Assembly (NCBI RefSeq): GCF_040802235.1
Contig: NC_133169.1
Location: 45,577,034 to 45,641,033, forward strand
Reading direction: 5' to 3'
DNA: 64,000 nt
From: Manis javanica
Taxonomy: Eukaryota; Chordata; Mammalia; Pholidota; Manidae
Positions within the stretch are counted from its first letter, which is position 1. Each line of letters opens with the position of its first letter. Position numbers and translations under genes: made by a program. Below the pieces are notes generated by a model. That model did not search any database, had not been told where the DNA came from, and saw only the letters and a list, made by a program, of their open reading frames with translations. Positions 24,936-36,399 of the stretch are shown one piece after another.

Positions 24936-25994
24936 TCAATATGTATATTTGCAGCCTGATTTGCAGAAAGGAGATCATGTGTCTCCTTGTGATGAATGTC
25001 ACCCAGGCGAGAACGTTTGGCAGCTCACGGAAAGGATCTGAGAACAATGCGTACATTCTGTACACCCATCATTAGAGGTGGATTGTTGCAGGAAAAAGTG
25101 AGGATATGGTTAAGGGAGCAAAAAGAGAAAATAGAAGATCTTGAAATGAGTTAAATTTAAACATAATCTTTTTTTTTGAGCCTAAAGGAACTTACATTTG
25201 TAACACTCTTTCATCTATAGTGAATATATATCTTAACAGTTCTAATTTTTTGTTTTATTTTACTTCTGATAGTCAAATATAACCATTTGATTTCAGAATT
25301 GTTACCTCAAACAATTTAAGAGCAAAGGTGGGATATTTATGTAAAGATAGTTTTAATATGTAAATATCTATAGGCATCAATGTAGCATCTAAATTACTCG
25401 CAGAGGGAGCAGGAAAAGTTTCTTAACTGCTGCCAATTTCGGTTTATCATCTAGACAATGTTAAATCAACCATCTAGACAATGTTAAATCAGGATTAAAA
25501 AAAAAGTTAATCCTGGCACAAATTTTGACACATGTCAGATTCCACACATGCACAGGTTCCAGTGTAGATGGTAAATAAAGGGTTATATAAGCTTATCTTC
25601 TCTCCCATGAATGGACTTCTACAAGTTCAAGGTTTGTTTCTCCAACTCATCAAGTAATCATCTGATTTTCTATTTTCTGCTGCATATGTTTCCATTAATG
25701 TTCATGTCTAAGACACAAAGTTTTAGTGGAATTTAATAAAAAATCAAGACAGGTGAAAACCTTTTGCAAATAATATATAAATAGATTACTTATTGTTATA
25801 TCTTTGAGAAAAACAAAATAAAAGGGAAAACTATTTTTACATAAAGAAAAAAAAATGTTCTGTTTACTTTAAACCTTGAAATAGATATTCAATGACTGAG
25901 GTTTCTTCCCTTTCACATGCAATACTTCTTCAAATGATATCACATGACATATTATTAGTACATAAGAAGAAAGCAACAGAGCTAATCAAAATGA

Positions 25995-26497
25995 TGCTGT
26001 ATTGGCTGTCATGTGACATGGCATCAAAAGACAGATTGAGAAAACCAAGCGAGACGTGACCAAAGTAACTCCATCTCAAGAAGCTAACACTAACCCTAAG
26101 TAAGTGTCACAAGTCAGTGTCACAAATCAGTGTCACAAGTCAGTGTCACAGGTCAGTTACTAAGAAAAACCTCCTATTGAAAGGCATTTCACAAACAGAA
26201 AAAAGGGGAACTAATCATAGCAACCCTCTAACAACCCAATCAGCTTGAAACAAGTTAGCCCTAGTTAAAAGTCAACCTATCCAGTTCTGCCTGGAAGGAA
26301 TCTCCCTAACTGCCTCTCCTGTGTGTATAAAAATCCTGCTAAAACATTCACAGGGGCTCCCGAACTAAGTCCCGCTGTGTCGGGCTGGTTGGGTGCCGAA
26401 GCTCGAGCTTGTTCTGCTTTAATAAAGGTTCTCTGTTTTTACATGCTATCTGAGTCCTCCGGTGGTTCTTGGGACTCGCCATGATTCGGGCATAACA
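25995..26497 (+). mobile_element. LTR of a gamma-type (ERV1) endogenous retrovirus
   Basis: A TATAAAAA box (about 26326), a GC-rich R-proximal segment containing CCGCTGTGTCGGGCT, AATAAA at 26421-26426 and a terminal ...CATAACA (26497) give the U3-R-U5 order of a gammaretrovirus-like LTR on the plus strand. U3 carries four 13-base tandem units (26104-26155). The exact 5' end and a target duplication could not be fixed: TG dinucleotides at 25992, 25995 and 25998 are all possible. No internal viral sequence follows, so it appears to be a solo LTR. Confidence 0.75.
26104..26155 (+). repeat. Four 13-bp tandem units in the LTR U3
   Basis: GTGTCACAAGTCA is repeated four times with single-base changes. 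Tandem units in retroviral U3 often carry enhancer sites; that role is not shown here. Confidence 0.85.
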
Positions 26498-28129
26498 CGA
26501 TCTTACTTTTCATTCTTTATTTCTGCTTTGTGTTGTCTTTTCTTCATAATTAAAGAGAGGTAGGATTAGCTAACTCATGGAACCTTTGTCATAGGCAACC
26601 CTATATAAACTGAGTACTGGGATAATGTGCAATGTTATTGGCACTGGTAATTACAAATATTACATTTTCAATCTACTTAACAATTGATACCGATGATAAA
26701 TCCTACAATATCAAGCTAAACTGTATGTCTCATATTGAATCCAAATGTCATATCATGAAAAAAATCAACAGTTCTCTGCAACTTATCAGAAGCCACAAAA
26801 TTATTGAAAATCAGTTGTCTCAGATTGCCCAGACAACTCCTTAAATTTCCTGGAACTTATTTGGAGCGTCCCACACAAAGTAAGATGAGTATATGCAGAT
26901 TATTTACTGTGAAATAATTCTATGTCACTTTAATATTAAAATTGTGCATAGACATGGCTTTAATCATACACAGTGTAAAACTATGTTTACACCATTGTTT
27001 GAGTTAAACTCATTCCTGAGAGCCCCAAGACAAATCCCCCCAATTTTTTACAATTTTCTCAAATATTTTACTCTTATCTTCTAATGCTTCATTCCTAAAT
27101 CATAAATACTTAGCAATTATTTGTGACTCAGCCCACTGTGGGTGGTGAGTGTACATTACCCCATGACACTTTCCCCTCCTGCCATCCTCTCAAAAAAAAT
27201 ACAGCTCACTTTTTATCTGTGGCCATGGGTTGACAGTATTGTTCCATTTTTAGAATCTATTGTTTGCCTGGAAAAAATATATCATCAAAGCAAAACCTGA
27301 CACTATTCCCTTGGCCATTATGGCATATATTTCTTCCAATCATATTACTATAATTTCTCCGAAGATATTTTTAGGATCTTATCTTTTTATTTAATGTTGA
27401 GAATTACCAATAAATTATTTGAAGACAATATTTAGATTCTGCAAGAAATTATCATTTCAGAAATTATTTCTCATTTACTTTTTGGTGTTTTTAAGTCATA
27501 TTTGAATCATGTGGCTCATGTATAACTGGTCTGAGACAATGTTTTGTTTGGTAAGATTCACTCCATGAATACAATGACATATGCATTTTTAGGAATATGC
27601 TCATAAGTCAGTATTGGACCATCTTATGTGAATTCTCTAATCCTCTTTTCTAAATATCAAACTTTTATTTCTCATTGCGATCATTTCTTCTTGGTAAATT
27701 TTCTCCAACACATCTCTCAGAACTTTCATTGAATTCAATATATTATTATCTTCTTCATTTTAGCAATTCATATTTCTCTGAAGATACAAAGTTTTCTTAT
27801 AAAAATATGTATTCATTTTTGGTCTGTGTGTCTGTACCATTGTCTTTCATGGAGACATGCTCAAAAGTCTGATTGCCTTTGGTCCTAGGGAAGAATTAAA
27901 AACTGATATCCCGTGATGATGTCATCTTACTCACCGATGGCACTCCCTCTGGAGGAGGACCTACATGCTCATTCCCTCTTAGAAGACTCTCAGGATGACA
28001 TTTCCCCATTTTTCCCCTTAAGTGACAGCCTTAAAATTCATTTTCCAAAAGACTCAGACCCTTTTAAAAAGTGCTCAGAACTCTTTTAACCCTGATGGAT
28101 TCCCACCTCTGCTCTATTCCCACTCTCTT
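26498..28129. other. AT-rich DNA, nothing recognised
   Basis: Contains a few 60-70-codon open frames (for example 26632-26844) with no recognisable motif and AT-driven composition. I assign no gene. Confidence 0.45.
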
Positions 28130-28603
28130 TAATTTTTAATGAACTACAGTTGATATACACTTACTCATTTGTTTCATGCACACAACACAGTGATTCCACA
28201 GTTAACATATTATTAAATCCTCACACAGAACTAATGCAGTTTTTGTCAACATTAAAAGATGTTACTGAAATATTAACTGTACTCTCAATGTTTCACTTTC
28301 ATCCCTGTGACCAACATATATTATGATTGAGATTTTGTGCCTCTTTATCCCCTTCACCAACACCACCCACTCACCCTAACTATCCACCCCCCACTATAAC
28401 CACCAGGTACTTCTCAGTGTCTACAAGTCTACTGCCATTTTATTAATTATGTTTTGTCTTGTTTTTAGATTCCACAAATAAGTGAAATCATACAGTGTTT
28501 ATCTTTCCCTGCCTGGCTTATAATGCTTGACATAATACCCTTTAAGTCCATTCATGTTGTCAAAATAGCAGGAGTTCCTTTTTTATGTCTGGATAATATT
28601 CCA

Positions 28604-28676
<73 letters not shown>

Positions 28677-28801
28677 ACATATTCTTTAGCCATTAATCTA
28701 TTGATGGACACTTTGGTTGCTTCAATATCTTGACTATTGTAAATAATGAGTCAATAAACATAGGGGTGCATACATCATTTCAAATCAGAAATTTTCTTTT
28801 C
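28130..28801 (-). mobile_element. Old antisense LINE-1, 3' part (host of the young L1)
   Basis: Plus-strand landmarks 'gtttcatgcacacaacacag' and 'cccactataaccaccaggta' are the reverse complement of an old L1 3' UTR. It breaks off at CAGAAATTTT (28786-28795) where the young L1 is inserted, and resumes at 37817 with 'attttctttgggta'. A long TA microsatellite has grown at the 'ccactgtgtatata' site. Confidence 0.85.
28609..28674. repeat. (TA)n microsatellite, about 33 units
   Basis: Uninterrupted TA dinucleotides within the old L1, at the position where other L1 copies read 'ttgtgtatatgtacc'. Perfect and long, so probably length-polymorphic. Confidence 0.95.
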
Positions 28802-28813
28802 TTTTTTTTTTTT

Positions 28814-29236
28814 AAGTTGAGCAGCAAGAAGTCTTTACTTAAGGCAAAGTACACACTCCAAGAAAAAGGTGGTAAAGGCAGGCTCAGATAGGAGAGCACT
28901 TAAAGCTTAGGAATTGTGTCTATTAAGGATTTGAAGAATGGGGCAAAGGGCCCAGGCATGGTCGGGGGAGGGACGTAGGCTTGACATGTGGACTCACAAT
29001 GTCTACTCTCTGGTGAGAGACATTATGTCACCATCCATAGTCAGTCCTCTAGATATTCTGTAAGATAAACTTAACACAAAGAATTTATTGATTCTATTCT
29101 TCTCTAAGGTAGTGGTGACCCTCAAGCTGTGGGGACACACCATTTAGGACTGTTTACCCAGCCCCAAGATAGATAGGGTTGGTTGCTGGCTAAATATCAT
29201 AAAGTATGTTAGGAATATTACCTCCTAACTCCCTGC
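28814..29236 (-). other. 3'-transduced segment of the young L1
   Basis: This stretch lies between two A tracts of the same insertion, inside the target duplication, so it was copied together with the L1. On the minus strand it ends with an AGTAAA hexamer (plus-strand TTTACT at 28834-28839) about 20 bases before the second A tract, a normal distance for a polyadenylation signal. Its last 80 bases resemble the R region of a retroviral LTR ('ctgcctttaccacc', 'tttgcc...agtaaagact'), suggesting that read-through transcription stopped at an LTR polyadenylation site at the source locus. Confidence 0.75.
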
Positions 29237-31435
29237 TTTTTTTCTTTTTTTCTTTTTTTTTTTTTTTGTTGAGAGGGCATCTCTCATATTTATTGATCAA
29301 ATGGTTGTTAACAACAATAAACTTCAGTATGGGGGGTCAATGCTCAATGTACAATCATTAATCCATCTCAAGTCTAATTCTCGTCAGTCTCCAATCTTCT
29401 GAAGCATAACGAACAAGTTCTTACATGGGAAACGAATTCTTACATGGTGAACAGTACAAGGGCATTCATCACAGAAACTTTCGGTTTGGATCACGCATTA
29501 TGACCTATAAACAATCAGGTCAAATATGAATATTCATTTGATTTTTGTACTTGATTGATATGTTGATCCCACATTTCTCCCTTTATTATTATTATTATTT
29601 TTATTTTTAATAAAATGCTGAAACGGTAGGTAGATGCAAGATAAAGGTAGAAAACATAGTTTAGTGCTGTAAGAGGGCAAATGTAGATGATCAGATGATC
29701 AGGTGTGTGCCTATGGACTAAGTATTAATCCAGGCTAGACAAGGGCAGCAAAACATCCACGGATGCAGAAGATTTCTCTCAAAGCAGGGGAGGTGAGATT
29801 CTGAGCCTCACCTCTGTTGATCCCCAAATTCTCACCTGATGGCCCCCCTGCGACTGTGCCTGTCTTAGGTTGTTCCTCCCTTGAGGAATCTTACCCGTCT
29901 CTGGCTAACCAGTCATCTTCCGGGGCCATACAGGGAAATGTAAAGTTGGTAAGTGAGAGAGAAGCCATATTGTTTGCAAAGGTTAGCTTTTTACTTCTTT
30001 GCAGATTTATGCCCTGTGGCTTCTATGCCCAGCACTTGTCTCGAGGTATCTTTACCACCTGGAGGAATTATGATTCTTGGTAAATTCGATAGGAGGCATG
30101 AATTCTATTTAAGGGTTGTAATTAGGAAGAAAGAAGAAAAGCTACAGATGTAGCATATGGAAGGAAACATGGGAGGATTGATTATTTCTTTGACATACCT
30201 TCTTGTAGAGTACCTTAAGTATGTATAGGTTTTAAACTACTAACTAATTTGCACACACATATTAACATAATAGGAATACGGTGACATAAACAAAGCAAAT
30301 CTATAATTACCATCCATCTCCAGTGAAGCCAAGAAAACCATTTAGGCACCCTAGGCATTTGTGAAAATTTGTCTATGATATGATGGATATTGTCCAACTG
30401 TACTTGAACAGTCTGAGAGAAATGAGACAAATAAAAGCAGCCCATTTCTGGGATCTGTTCACATCCCATATGTTCTTTTAACTGTAGATAGTCTATAGTC
30501 ATAAGATTTTGGAGTGCTACAACTTGCACCCCTCCCAACTCCTGGTTGAGTTGCAACAGTACAGATCCGGTCAAATTTGTTGTCTCACTGTATGCACATG
30601 CCAGCCTGGACATCTCCCTTCTCATTCCTATGGCAAGTCCAAGAGACGGTGGGCTGGATGCAGCCACAACCGCAGATTCGTCCGGATCCCTGTGGAGGCT
30701 TTTCGATGATCATCCCCCAGCACAAGTCCTCCAGAGAGTGCTGATGCCGGAAGCTTCTCCTCATATCGTATCTTAGTTCATTTTCTGGGTATCCAAGCTA
30801 GGCCTTGATCTTCTGCATAGAAACAAACAGACCCTTTACCCACACTGTGACATGCCCTCTATACCACTGTGCAGAACTCATTTGAGGTCAGCACACAGTA
30901 ACTGCTTTTTTTTTTTTTTCTATTAAGAGAAAGGAATATTATCAGAAAAGAGTACCTCCATAGCTGATCATCTGACACCCTTTAAGTGATCAACATTAAG
31001 GATATTTAAAGCATGTGTTGATCTTTGTTTTACCAATACTTTTATCCTATCAAGGAGTAATCCCCCTTTTCTTTCTTTCTTTCTTTTTTTTTTTAATTTT
31101 TTATCTATACTTACATGAAGAATACTATGTTTACTATGCTCTCCCCTATATCAGGTCCCCCCTAACAACCACATTACGGTTACTGTCTATCAGCTTAGCA
31201 AAATGTTGTAGAGTCACTACTTGTCCTCTCTGTGTTGTGCAGCCCACCCTCCCCTTTCTCTCTCCCCCCATGCATGCTAATCTTAATACCCCCCTTCTTC
31301 TTCCCCCCCCCTTATCCCTCCCTGCCCACCCATCCTCCACAGTTCCTTTCCCTTTGGTACCTGTTAGTCCATTTTTGGGTTCTGTAATTCCGCTGCTGTT
31401 TTGGTCCTTCAGTATTTCCTTTGTTCCTATACTCC

Positions 31436-34400
31436 TCAGATGAGTGAAATCATTTGGTATTTCTCTTTCTCCACTTGGCTTATTTCAATGAGCATAATAC
31501 TCTCCAGCTCCATCCATGTTGCTGCAAATGGTTGGATTTTTCCACTTCTTATGGCTGAGTAGTATTCCATTGTGTATATGTACCACATCTTCTTTATCCA
31601 TTCATCTACCAATGGACATTTAGGTTGCTTCCAATTCTTGGCTATTGTAAATAGTGCTGCGATAAACATAGGAGTGCATCTGTCTTTCTCAAACTTGATT
31701 GCTGCGTTCTTAGGGTAAATTCCTAGGAGTGGAATTCCTGGGTCAAACGGTAGGTCTGTTTTGAGCATTTTGATGAACCTCCATACTGCTTTCCACAATG
31801 GTTGAACTAATTTACATTCCCACCAGCAGTGTAGGAGGGTTCCCCTTTCTCCACAGCCTCGCCAACATTTGTTGTTGTTTGTCTTTTGGATGGCAGCTAT
31901 CCTTACTGGTATGAGGTGATACCTCATTGTACTTTTAATTTGCATTTCTCTGATAATTAGCAACGTGGAGCATCTTTTCATGTGTCTCTTGGCCATCTGT
32001 ATTTCCTTTTTAGAGAACTGTCTGTTCAGTTCCTCTGCCCACTTTTTAATTGGGTTATTTGTTTTTTGTTTGTTGTGGCGTGTGAGCTATTTATATATTC
32101 TGGACATCAAGCCTTTATCGGATCTGTCATTTTCAAATATATTCTCCTATACTGTAGGGTTCCTTTTTGTTCTATTGATGGTGCCTTTCGCTGTACAGAA
32201 GCTTTTCAGCTTAATGTAGTCCCACTTGCTCATTTATGCTGTTGTTTTCCTTGCCCAGGGAGATGTGTTCAAGAAGAGGTCACTCATATTTATGTCTAAG
32301 AGGTTTTTGCCTATGTTTTTATCTAAAAGAGTTTAATGGTCTCATGACTTACATTCAGGTCTTTGATCCATTTTGAGTTTACCTTTGTATATGGGGTTAG
32401 ACAATGGTCCAGTTTCATTCTCCTACATGTAGCTGTCCAGTTTTGCCAGCACCATCTGCTGAAGAGACTGCCATTTCACCATTGTATGTCCATGGCTCCT
32501 TTACCAAATATTAATTGACCATATATGTTTGGGTTAATGTCTGGAGTCTCTAATCTGTTCCACTGGTCTGTGGCTCTGTTCTTGTGCCAGTACCAAATTG
32601 TCTTGATTACTATGGCTTTGTAGTAGAGCTTGAAGTTGGGGAGTGAGATCCCCCCTACTTTATTCTTCTTTTTCAGGATTGCTTTGGCTATTCGGGGTCT
32701 TTGGTGTTTCCATATGAATTTTTGAATTATTTGTTCCAATTCATTGAAGAATGTTGCTGGTAATTTGAGAGGGATTGCATCAAATCTGTATATTGCTTTG
32801 GGCAGGATGGCCATTTTGACGATATTAATTCTTCCTAGCCATGAGCATGGGATGAGTTTCCATTTATTAGTGTCCCCTTTAATTTCTCTTAAGAGTGACT
32901 TGTAGTTTTCAGAGTATAAGTCTTTCACTTCTTTGGTTAGGTTTATTCCTAGGTATTTTATTCTTTTTGATGCAATGGTGAATGGAATTGTTTTCCTGAT
33001 TTCTCTTTCTATTGGTTCATTGTTAGTGTATAGGAAAGCTACAGATTTCTGGGTGTTAATTTTGTATCCTGCAACTTCGCTGTATTCCGATATCAGTTCT
33101 AGTAGTTTTGGAGTGGAGTCTTTAGGGTTTTTTATGTACAGTATCATATCATCTGCAAATAGTGACAGTTTAACTTCTTCTTAACCAATCTGGATTCCTT
33201 GTATTTCTTTGTTTTGTCTGATTGCCGTGGCTAGGACCTCCAGTACTATGTTAAATAACAGTGGGGAGAGTGGGCATCCCTGTCTGGTTCCCGATCTCAG
33301 AGGAAATGCTTTCAGCTTCTCGCTGTTCACTATAATGCTGGCTGTGGGTTTATCATATATGGCCTTCATTATGTTGAGGTACTTGCCCTCTATCCCCATT
33401 TTGCTGAGAGTTTTTATCATGAATGGATGTTGAATTTTATCAAATGCTTTTTCAGCATCTATGGAGATGATCATGTGGTTTTCGTCTTTCTTTTTGTTGA
33501 TGTGGTGGATGATGTTGATGGATTTTCGAATGTTGTACCATCCTTGCTTCCCTGGGATGAATCCCACTTGGTCATGGTGTATGATCCTTTTTATATACTG
33601 TTGAATTCTGTTTGCTAATATTTTATTGAGTATTTTTGCATCTACATTCATCAGGGATATTGGTCTGTAATTTTCTTTTTTGGTGGAGTCTTTGCCTGGT
33701 TTTGGTATTAGGGTGATGTTGGCTTCATAGAATGAGTTTGGGAGTATTCCCTCTTCTTCTATTTTGTGGAACACTTTAAGGAGAATGGGTATTATGTCTT
33801 CTCTGTGTGTCTGATAAAATCCTGAGGTAAATCCGTCCGGCCCCGGGGTTTTGTTCTTGGGTAGTTTTTGATTACCGTTTCAATTTCTTTGCTCGTAATT
33901 GGTTTGTTTAACTTTTGTGTTTCTTCTTTGGTCAGTCTTGGGAGGCTGTATTTTTCTAGGAAGTTGTCCATTTCTTCTAGGTTTTCCAGCTTGTTGGCAT
34001 ATAGGTTTTCATAGTAGTCTTTAATAATTCTTTGTATTTCTGTGTAGTCTGTCATGTTTTTTCCATTCTCATTTCTGATTATGTTGATTTGAGTTGATTC
34101 TCTTTTTCTCTTAAGAAGTTGGGCTAGAGGCTTCTCTATTTTGTTTATTTTTTCAAAGAACCAGATCTTGGTTTCCTTGATTTTTGCTACTGTTTTATTC
34201 TTCTCAATTTTGTTTATTTCTTCTCTGATCTTTATTATGTCCCTCCTTCTGCTGACTTTAGGCCTCATTTGTTCTTCTTTTTCCAGTTTTAATAATTGTG
34301 ATGTTAGACTATTCATTTGAGATTGTTCTTCCTTCTTCAAGTGTGCCTGGATTGCTATATTCTTTCCTCTTAAGACTGCTTTCGCTGCATCCCACAGAAG

Positions 34401-35230
34401 TTGGGGCTTAGTGTTGTTGTTGCCATTTGTTTCTATATATTCCTTGATCTCTATTTTGATTTGTTCATTGGTCATTGATTATTTAGTAGCATGTTGTTAA
34501 GCCTCCATGTGTTTGTGAGCCTTTTTGTTTTCTTTGTAGAATTTATTTCTACTTTTATACCTTTGACAAATTTGTCTGAAAAATTGGTTGGTAGAATTTC
34601 AATATTTTGAAGTTTACTGAGGCTCTTTTTGTGAGCTAGTATGTGGTCTATTCTGGACAATGTTCCATGTGCACTTGAGAAGAATGTGTATCCTGTTGCT
34701 TTTGGATGTAGAGTTCTATAGATGTCTATTAGGTCCATCTGTTCTACTGTGTTGTTCAGTGCCTCTGTGTCCTTACTTATTTTCTGCCCGGTGGATGTAT
34801 CCTTTGGGGTGAGGGGTGCGTTGAAGTCTCCTAAAATGAATGCATTGCAGTCTATTTCCCTCTTTAGTTCTGTTAGTATTTGCTTCACATATGCTGGTGC
34901 TCCTGTATTGGGTGCATATATATTTAGAATGGTTATATCCTCTTGTTGGTCTGAGACCTTTATCATTATGTAGTGTCCTTCTTTACCTCTTGTTACTTTC
35001 TTTGTTTTGAAGTCTATTTTCTCTGATATTAGTACTGCAACCCCTGCTTTCTTCTCACTGTTGTTTGCCTGAAGTATGTTTCTCTATCCCTTGACTTTTA
35101 GTCTGTGCTTTTTTTTCGGTTTGAGGTGAGTTTATTGTAATCAGCACATAGATGGGTCTTGCTTTTTTATCCATTCTATTACTCTTTGTCTTTTGATTGG
35201 TGCATTAAGTCCATTTACATTTAGGGTGAC
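31436..35230 (-). pseudogene. LINE-1 ORF2 (endonuclease-reverse transcriptase), nearly intact
   Basis: Five large minus-strand frames cover almost all of ORF2p, the protein that nicks target DNA and reverse-transcribes L1 RNA. They are: endonuclease part (34966-34472, containing NIYAPNTGAP and DHILAHKKSL), linker (34475-33792), reverse transcriptase (33774-33181 with [17 protein letters not shown], then 33147-32476 starting just inside the FADD catalytic box) and the cysteine-rich C-terminus (31996-31436, [18 protein letters not shown] zinc-knuckle). Lesions include a one-base deletion near 34477, a one-base loss in a T run near 33866, a stop near 33181, a break between 32476 and 31996, and a probable stop near 35084. 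Few lesions mean a fairly recent insertion. Confidence 0.88.
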
Positions 35231-35452
35231 TATTGAGAGATATGTACTTATTGCCATTGCCGGCTTTAGATTCGTGGTTACCAAAGGTTCAAGGTTAGCT
35301 TCTTTAGAATCTTACTGCCTTACTTAGCTCACTTATTGAGCTGTTATATACACTGTCTGGAGATTCTTTTCTTCTCTCCCTTCTTATTCCTCCTCCTCCA
35401 TTCTTCATATGTTGTGTGTTTTGTTCTGTGCTCTTTTTAGGGGTGCTCCCAT

Positions 35453-36337
35453 TTAGAGCAGTCCCTGTAGGATTCCCTGTAGAGGTGGTTTGTGGGAAGC
35501 AATTTCCCTCAGCTTTTGCTTGTCTGGGAATTGTTTAATCCCGCCATCATATTTAAATGATAGTCGTGCTTGATACAGTATCCTTGGTTCAAGGCCCTTC
35601 TGTTTCATTGCATTAAGTATATCATACCATTCTCTTCTGGCCTGTAGGGTTTCTGTCGAGAAGTCTGATGTTAGCCTGATGGGTTTTCCTTTATAGGTGA
35701 CCTTTTTCTCTCTAGCTGCCTTTAAAACTCTTTCCTTGTCCTTGATCCTTGCCATTTTAATTACTATGTGTCTTGGTGTTGTTCTCCTTGGATCCTTTCT
35801 GTTGGGAGTTCTGTGTAATTCCATGGTCTGTTTGATTATTTCCTCCCCCAGTTTGGGGAAGTTTTCAGCAATTATTTCTTCAAAGAGACTTTCTATCCCT
35901 TTTCCTCTTTCTTCTTCTTCTGGTATCCCTATAATACGAATATTATTCCTTTTGGTTTGGTCACACAGTTTGCAGTGTTGTTTCATTCCTGGAGATCCTT
36001 TTATCTCTATGTCAGCTTCTATACATTCCTGCTCTCTGGCTTCTATTCCTTCAATGGCCTCTTGCATCTTATCCATTCTGCTTATAAATCCTTCCAGGGA
36101 TTGTTTCACTTCTGTGATCTCCTTCCTGACATCTGTGATCTCCCTCCGGACTTCATCCCATTGCTCTTGCATTTTTCTCTGCATCTCATCCCAAAGCTCT
36201 TGCATTTTTCTCTGCATCTCTGTCAGCATGTTCATGATTTTTATTTTGAATTCTTTTTCAGAAGGACTGGTTTGTTCTGTCTCCTTCTCAGGTGTTGTCT
36301 CTGTGATCTTTGTCTGCCTGTAGCTTTCCCTTTTCAT
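35453..36337 (-). CDS. LINE-1 ORF1 protein, open, 294 codons
   Basis: ORF1p is the RNA-binding chaperone that trimerises and packages L1 RNA in cytoplasmic particles. The frame is open from ATG at 36337 to the stop at 35453. Residues about 35-95 form a coiled coil containing a local duplication (MQRKMQELWDE / MQRKMQEQWDE). The middle has the RRM-like region (NNIRIIGIPEEEERGKGIES), and the C-terminal domain includes ARREWYDILNAMKQKGL and ARLSFKYDGG. Length is slightly under the usual 300-340 residues, the difference lying in the N-terminal coiled coil. It lies about 200 bases upstream of ORF2 on the L1 strand, as expected. It could make protein if the L1 promoter were active. Confidence 0.85.
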   Translation of the reverse strand: MKRESYRQTKITETTPEKETEQTSPSEKEFKIKIMNMLTEMQRKMQELWDEMQRKMQEQWDEVRREITDVRKEITEVKQSLEGFISRMDKMQEAIEGIEAREQECIEADIEIKGSPGMKQHCKLCDQTKRNNIRIIGIPEEEERGKGIESLFEEIIAENFPKLGEEIIKQTMELHRTPNRKDPRRTTPRHIVIKMARIKDKERVLKAAREKKVTYKGKPIRLTSDFSTETLQARREWYDILNAMKQKGLEPRILYQARLSFKYDGGIKQFPDKQKLREIASHKPPLQGILQGLL

Positions 36338-36399
36338 GGTGATAGAGATAGTTTGCAGACCTGGTACAAGTAACTGCTGGAAGAGCTTCCCTTCTTGTT

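Larger units (their letters stand above)
20898..25785 (+). repeat. Local duplication, copy A (two blocks around a retrocopy)
   Basis: Block A1 (about 20898-21900) aligns by eye with 51207-52590, and block A2 (about 24940-25785) with 54520-55350, same order and orientation. Shared landmarks include 'gtggtttgaaaagtttcaaa' versus 'gtggtttgaacactttcaaa', 'cactaaaaaaagat' with 'ctgt.tgacaaaata', 'ggttgttgcagga', and 'acaaattttgacac..gtcaga'. Substitutions and indels are frequent, so the duplication is old. The DNA between the blocks differs: here a FAM217A retrocopy and unassigned DNA, in copy B repeats and an L1 fragment. Confidence 0.75.

Noticed and set aside
26104-26155. CRISPR or iteron-type origin repeats
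   Set aside because: Units are contiguous 13-mers in an LTR; no spacers and no prokaryotic context.
28814-29236. Independent solo LTR instead of L1-transduced DNA
   Set aside because: It lacks its own target duplication and is bounded by the two A tracts of one L1 insertion; only its 3' part is LTR-like.
35697-36323. 208-codon plus-strand frame opposite ORF1 of the young L1
   Set aside because: It is the complement of the L1 ORF1 coding sequence; the Ser/Ile/Leu-rich product is a shadow.
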